Shown here piece after piece: positions 61,355 to 64,000 of a DNA stretch of 64,000 nt. The stretch's first letter is position 1, and each line of letters starts with the position of its first letter. The notes under the pieces are model-generated. The model was not told the DNA's origin. It ran no database searches and saw only the letters and a list, made by a program, of their open reading frames with translations. Position numbers and translations under genes: made by a program. Source of the DNA: Blastococcus capsensis (GTDB taxonomy: Bacteria; Actinomycetota; Actinomycetes; Mycobacteriales; Geodermatophilaceae); NCBI RefSeq assembly GCF_030165005.1, contig NZ_JASNNW010000004.1, forward strand, positions 115,377 to 179,376, read 5' to 3'.

Positions 61355-62674
61355 TCACCGGTGCTCCCCGGTCGCGCCACCATGGGCCCCATCGTGCCCG
61401 CCGGCCGGGGTAGCGGGGGCGGGGGCGTCCGCGACGGTGGCATCCGGCACGGTGGCGATCGCGTCGGTGACGAGGCGGTGGGCGAGGGTGATCCGGTCGG
61501 CCGGGCCCAGCGCCGGCAGGTCGCCGACCTTCAGCTCGCCGGCGGCGAGCAGCTCGGCCAGCGCGGGCCGGACATCCGCGGGGAAGGTGTGCGTGCGCCG
61601 GCCGGCGAGCAGCGTGACCGGACCTTCCTCGCCGTCGCGCAGCGCGACACGCAGCCGCGCCCGCAGCCGCAGCACCGTGTCCGGGGTCAACGCCGCGGCC
61701 GCGGCCGACTGCGCCAGCGGCGCGACGGGTTCGGGTCGCACCTGTGCCCAGGTGCGGGCGCGCAGCCGGTCGGCCACCTCCGCCGGGTCGACCCGGCCGA
61801 GCCACTCCCGCAGCCCCTCCACGACGGCGGCGACGTCGTCGGCGACCGCGTCGGGATCGGCGAGGTCGATCCCCAGGGGGAGCGACCCGCGCAGCGACCG
61901 GTCCTCGGCGGCCAGGGTGCGCACCAGATCCAGCACCGACTCCGCGGCAGCCCAGCGGGTCACCGAGTGGATCCCGACGGTCAGGTGGGCGCTGATCTCG
62001 CCGAGCGCCTTGGCCGAGTGCAGGTACCCGCGCGGGAGGTAGAGGGCGTCGCCGGGCCGCAGCACGGCGTCGATGACCGGCTCGCGCTCGGCGGCGGCGG
62101 CCACCTCGGCGGCACGGTCGGTCCAGACCTGGGTGCGCAGCGGGTCGGGGAGCACCGGTTCGTGGATGGTCCAGTGCTTCTCGCCGGCCACCTGCAGCAC
62201 GAACACGTCGTGCACGTCGTAGTGCGGGCTGAAGCCCTGCGAGGACGGCGGCGTGATGTAGGCGTTCACCTGCGTGGGATGACCGAGGTCGGCGGCCAGC
62301 TGGTCGGTGAACTCGATCAGCGGCGGCCAGAGCCGGTGGAGTCCCTGCAGCACGACGGTGCTCCCGTCGGCGAACAGCCGCAGGACCGCGTCGGAGGACA
62401 CCTGGTCGGCGATCTCGGCGCCCGCCCCGCCGGAGCTGGTGAACCGCTTGGTGTCGACGACGGCGCCGTCCTTGGCGATCCGCAGGAACGGCGTGCGCAG
62501 CCCCCGACGGGAGAGCAGCTCGTCGACCGCGGGCAGGTCGAGCAGGTCGGTGAAGGAGTTACCGGTCTCCTCGGCCCGCGTGAGCAGCGGGCGGCGGGCC
62601 CAGTACCGGGCGCCGAAGAGCTCCGGCGCCATGTTCGTGCACCGCCGCAGGGCCGGGCAGAGCTGCGGCTCCAC
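61355..62674 (-). CDS. JmjC/cupin 2-oxoglutarate oxygenase (ribosomal oxygenase-like)
   Basis: A 439-residue Fe(II)/2-oxoglutarate oxygenase. The iron site is His151/Asp153 (HYDVHD) and His219 (LPRGYLHS), and Lys166 (GEKHW) fits 2OG binding; the C-terminal 150 residues resemble the dimerisation and winged-helix part of bacterial YcfD and human MINA53/NO66, which hydroxylate ribosomal proteins. GTG 62674 starts it. Directly upstream (26 bp, same strand) lies a 96-aa repeat peptide gene. The substrate could be a ribosomal protein or that peptide; neither is shown. Confidence 0.87.
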   Translation of the reverse strand: MEPQLCPALRRCTNMAPELFGARYWARRPLLTRAEETGNSFTDLLDLPAVDELLSRRGLRTPFLRIAKDGAVVDTKRFTSSGGAGAEIADQVSSDAVLRLFADGSTVVLQGLHRLWPPLIEFTDQLAADLGHPTQVNAYITPPSSQGFSPHYDVHDVFVLQVAGEKHWTIHEPVLPDPLRTQVWTDRAAEVAAAAEREPVIDAVLRPGDALYLPRGYLHSAKALGEISAHLTVGIHSVTRWAAAESVLDLVRTLAAEDRSLRGSLPLGIDLADPDAVADDVAAVVEGLREWLGRVDPAEVADRLRARTWAQVRPEPVAPLAQSAAAAALTPDTVLRLRARLRVALRDGEEGPVTLLAGRRTHTFPADVRPALAELLAAGELKVGDLPALGPADRITLAHRLVTDAIATVPDATVADAPAPATPAGGHDGAHGGATGEHR

Positions 62675-62700
62675 CCGGCCCGATGCGGCCAGGTTCTCGG

Positions 62701-62991
62701 TCAGGCCGAACCGTCCGCGCCGCCGTCCGCGCCGCTGTCGGCACCGCCGTCCGCGCCGCTGTCGGCACCGCCGTCCGCGCCGCTGTCGGCACCGCCGTCC
62801 GCGCCGCCGTCGGCGCCGCTGTCGGCACCGCCGTCGGCGCCACCGTCCCCGCTGCCGTACGCGGCGCTGGGGGCGTTGCCCAGCGGAGGCGTGCCGGCGC
62901 CGCCGTCCGCGCCGCCGTCCGCACCGCCGTCACCGGCGCCGCCGTCGGCGGGTCCTTCCGAGCTCACCCTGTCCTCGTCGTCGAGCGCCAC
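62701..62991 (-). CDS. Asp/Gly/Ala-rich repeat peptide upstream of the JmjC oxygenase
   Basis: A 96-residue protein from GTG 62991, which follows GGAGGAG at good distance. After a short leader-like N-terminus (VALDDEDRVSSEGP), nearly the whole chain is GAD/GG repeats, with the exact octapeptide GADSGADG three times near the C-terminus and a break TPPLGNAPSAAYGSG in the middle. It is strongly acidic. The gene ends 26 bp before the oxygenase start. The opposite strand has an open frame of Arg/Ala/Val repeats but no ribosome site. It could be a structural or secreted acidic tail, a leader peptide, or a substrate of the oxygenase. Confidence 0.68.
   Translation of the reverse strand: MALDDEDRVSSEGPADGGAGDGGADGGADGGAGTPPLGNAPSAAYGSGDGGADGGADSGADGGADGGADSGADGGADSGADGGADSGADGGADGSA
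62711..62960. repeat. 24-bp and 12-bp tandem repeats in the repeat-peptide gene
   Basis: Three exact 24-bp copies of a CCGTCCGCGCCG-type unit run from 62723 to 62794, flanked by 12-bp variants to about 62840 and again from 62898. Each 24-bp unit encodes eight residues on the minus strand, so copy-number change keeps the frame. Such tracts expand and contract easily and are also prone to assembly errors. Confidence 0.85.
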
Positions 62992-63216
62992 TGGCTCCTC
63001 CGATCCGATCGACCGGGCCGCCGGACGGCGACCCTGCGAGGCCTGCTGTACCTCGCCCGCCGCCGGTCCACACGTCCGCGCTGGCCTCGGCGTTCGCGGC
63101 CGGCCGGCCGAAGGTCTCGATCCTGTTACGGCGGGGGGTCGCGTGTGGCGCGCCCGACATCGCGGGCATCCCTGTTCCCGAACCGGTGAGACGACGCAGC
63201 GCGAAGGGAGAAGGTC

Positions 63217-63915
63217 ATGACCGAAGGTCGAGCACGTACCGAAGGATTCCAGGACGAGGGCGTCCGCGAGGACGCCGCCACGCGGGGGGAACCGGTGGAC
63301 GGGGCCACCCGCGTGTCGGCGGCTCCGCCGGTGTTCCGCACGGAGGAGCGGGTCGAGCGGCCCACCGAGGTGTCCGTGGCGCCGACGCGGCGGGACCGGG
63401 TCCGGTGGGGCCCGGTCTGGGCCGGCCTGGTGGTGGCGATGCCCACGTTCCTGCTGCTGCAGCTGGCCACCCTCGCGCTGGGGCTGTGGGACGTCGGCCC
63501 GGGGGACGGGAGCAGCGCCGACCTGTGGAGCAGCATCAACGGGCTGATCGCCCTGTTCCTCGGCGGGCTGACCGCGGCCGCCACCGCGGTGTGGCGGGGG
63601 ATCAGCGAGGGCCTGCTGCACGGGATCCTGGTGTGGGCGCTGACGATCGTGTCCCTGCTGATCCTGACGCTGTTCGGCGGCGGTGCCCTGCTCGGCTCGC
63701 TGGCCGGGGTGGTCACCGACGTGGCCGGCATCCAGCAGGCCAACCTGCCCGACGTCGCGGCCGGCCAGGTGACCGACGTGGCGAAGTCGGCCGCCAGCTG
63801 GGCGGTCCTGGGGCTGGGGCTCTCGATCGCCGCGGCGGCCCTGGGTGGCGTCGTCGGCGCCAAGATGTGGCCGAGCAAGCACGACGACGAGGCCGAGCGG
63901 GTCTCGGTTCACTGA
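63217..63915 (+). CDS. Hypothetical integral membrane protein
   Basis: A 232-residue protein from ATG 63217, with GAAGGGAGAAGG upstream. The first 65 residues are charged and disordered; four hydrophobic helices follow near 69-90, 108-124, 131-153 and 192-212. A conserved-looking GGLTAAATAVWRGISEGLLHGILVWAL loop suggests the actinobacterial DUF-type membrane proteins that often accompany stress genes. No function is proposed. It is divergent from the repeat-peptide gene. Confidence 0.78.
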   Translation: MTEGRARTEGFQDEGVREDAATRGEPVDGATRVSAAPPVFRTEERVERPTEVSVAPTRRDRVRWGPVWAGLVVAMPTFLLLQLATLALGLWDVGPGDGSSADLWSSINGLIALFLGGLTAAATAVWRGISEGLLHGILVWALTIVSLLILTLFGGGALLGSLAGVVTDVAGIQQANLPDVAAGQVTDVAKSAASWAVLGLGLSIAAAALGGVVGAKMWPSKHDDEAERVSVH

Positions 63916-63921
63916 CCGCGG

Positions 63922-64000
63922 CGGGGGGGGGGGGGGGGGGGGGGGGCCCCCGCCCCCCCCCCCCCCCCCCCCCGGGGGGGCCCCCCCGGGTGGGGGGTGG
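63922..64000. repeat. G/C homopolymer tract at window end
   Basis: Runs of 24 G, then about 22 C, 7 G and 7 C. Perfect long homopolymers of this kind at a sequence end are far more likely to be a sequencing or assembly artefact than biology, though they could fold as a hairpin after the last gene. Confidence 0.7.

Noticed and set aside
62723..62794. Possible CRISPR-like array because of regular repeats.
   Set aside because: The repeats are contiguous 24-bp units without spacers and lie in a coding frame; no cas genes are nearby.
62683..63189. Plus-strand open frame of Arg/Ala/Val repeats opposite the repeat peptide.
   Set aside because: No Shine-Dalgarno, and the minus-strand frame has a good one with a coherent acidic product next to the oxygenase gene.

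Overview
The window is very GC-rich and carries actinobacterial gene families throughout: FadD15/Rv2182c-type lipid enzymes, a PASTA Ser/Thr kinase, class II DAHP synthase, an AdoK-type adenosine kinase, 13E12/DUF222 HNH proteins and SOS boxes of the TCGAAC-N4-GTTCGA type. Two carotenoid loci, the overall gene style and the many GTGA/ATGA start-stop overlaps suggest a pigmented soil actinomycete of the Geodermatophilaceae type. That placement is inference; no rRNA gene is present to confirm it.

Layout. 1-4705: acyl-CoA ligase (partial), SRPBCC protein, ArsA-like protein, a small CxxC protein and a ROK glucokinase. 4979-5873: a two-gene accessory module of unknown function. 5990-9691: TIGR00300 enzyme, membrane protein, esterase, acyltransferase. 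9725-13852: a BVMO/hydrolase/TetR operon divergent from an SDR gene, with twin operators between them. 13961-25545: exoribonuclease, chemoreceptor, phosphofructokinase (residues predict PPi use), DAHP synthase, threonine aldolase, endonuclease IV, PknL-like kinase, FMN oxidase, Rv2175c-like regulator. 25589-30873: carotenoid core (crtYc, crtYd, crtB, crtI, crtE) and metF. 31561-36866: an SOS-controlled 13E12 protein, a ruined type I R-M locus, a RelBE-type TA pair and an orphan AbrB antitoxin. 37049-43200: esterases, a lipase, a CDP-alcohol transferase, AdoK, a flavin reductase. 43175-47865: a fully overlapping five-gene operon (YbaK, GNAT, CrtO-like, CruF, GT2) for carotenoid end-group chemistry. 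47948-49248: a second ruined restriction enzyme followed by a second TA pair. 49459-54174: SOS-boxed DUF6504/HEPN/DnaE2 operon. 54300-63915: lipoprotein, VOC protein, secreted esterase, VapBC, methyltransferase plus phosphodiesterase, and a repeat-peptide/JmjC-oxygenase/ferredoxin-like trio. The last ~80 bases are G/C homopolymers that look like a contig-end artefact.

How it fits together. The first half follows the order of the Mycobacterium tuberculosis Rv2187-Rv2172c region as I remember it (fadD15, Rv2185c, Rv2184c, Rv2183c, Rv2182c, Rv2179c, aroG, pknL, Rv2175c, idsA, metF), with accessory blocks inserted. The second half is more mosaic. Two independent restriction ruins each lie directly upstream of an intact toxin-antitoxin pair, and two SOS-regulated units (13E12 nuclease; DnaE2 mutasome) lie nearby, so 31-54 kb reads as a decaying defence and DNA-damage region.

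Most novel candidates: (i) a 96-aa Asp/Gly/Ala repeat peptide encoded directly upstream of a JmjC oxygenase and a 2Fe-2S sucrase/ferredoxin-like protein; (ii) the unknown 59-aa/240-aa gene pair; (iii) a mirror-symmetric leaderless divergent promoter at 25.2 kb; (iv) the 142-nt antisense overlap of crtB and crtYd.
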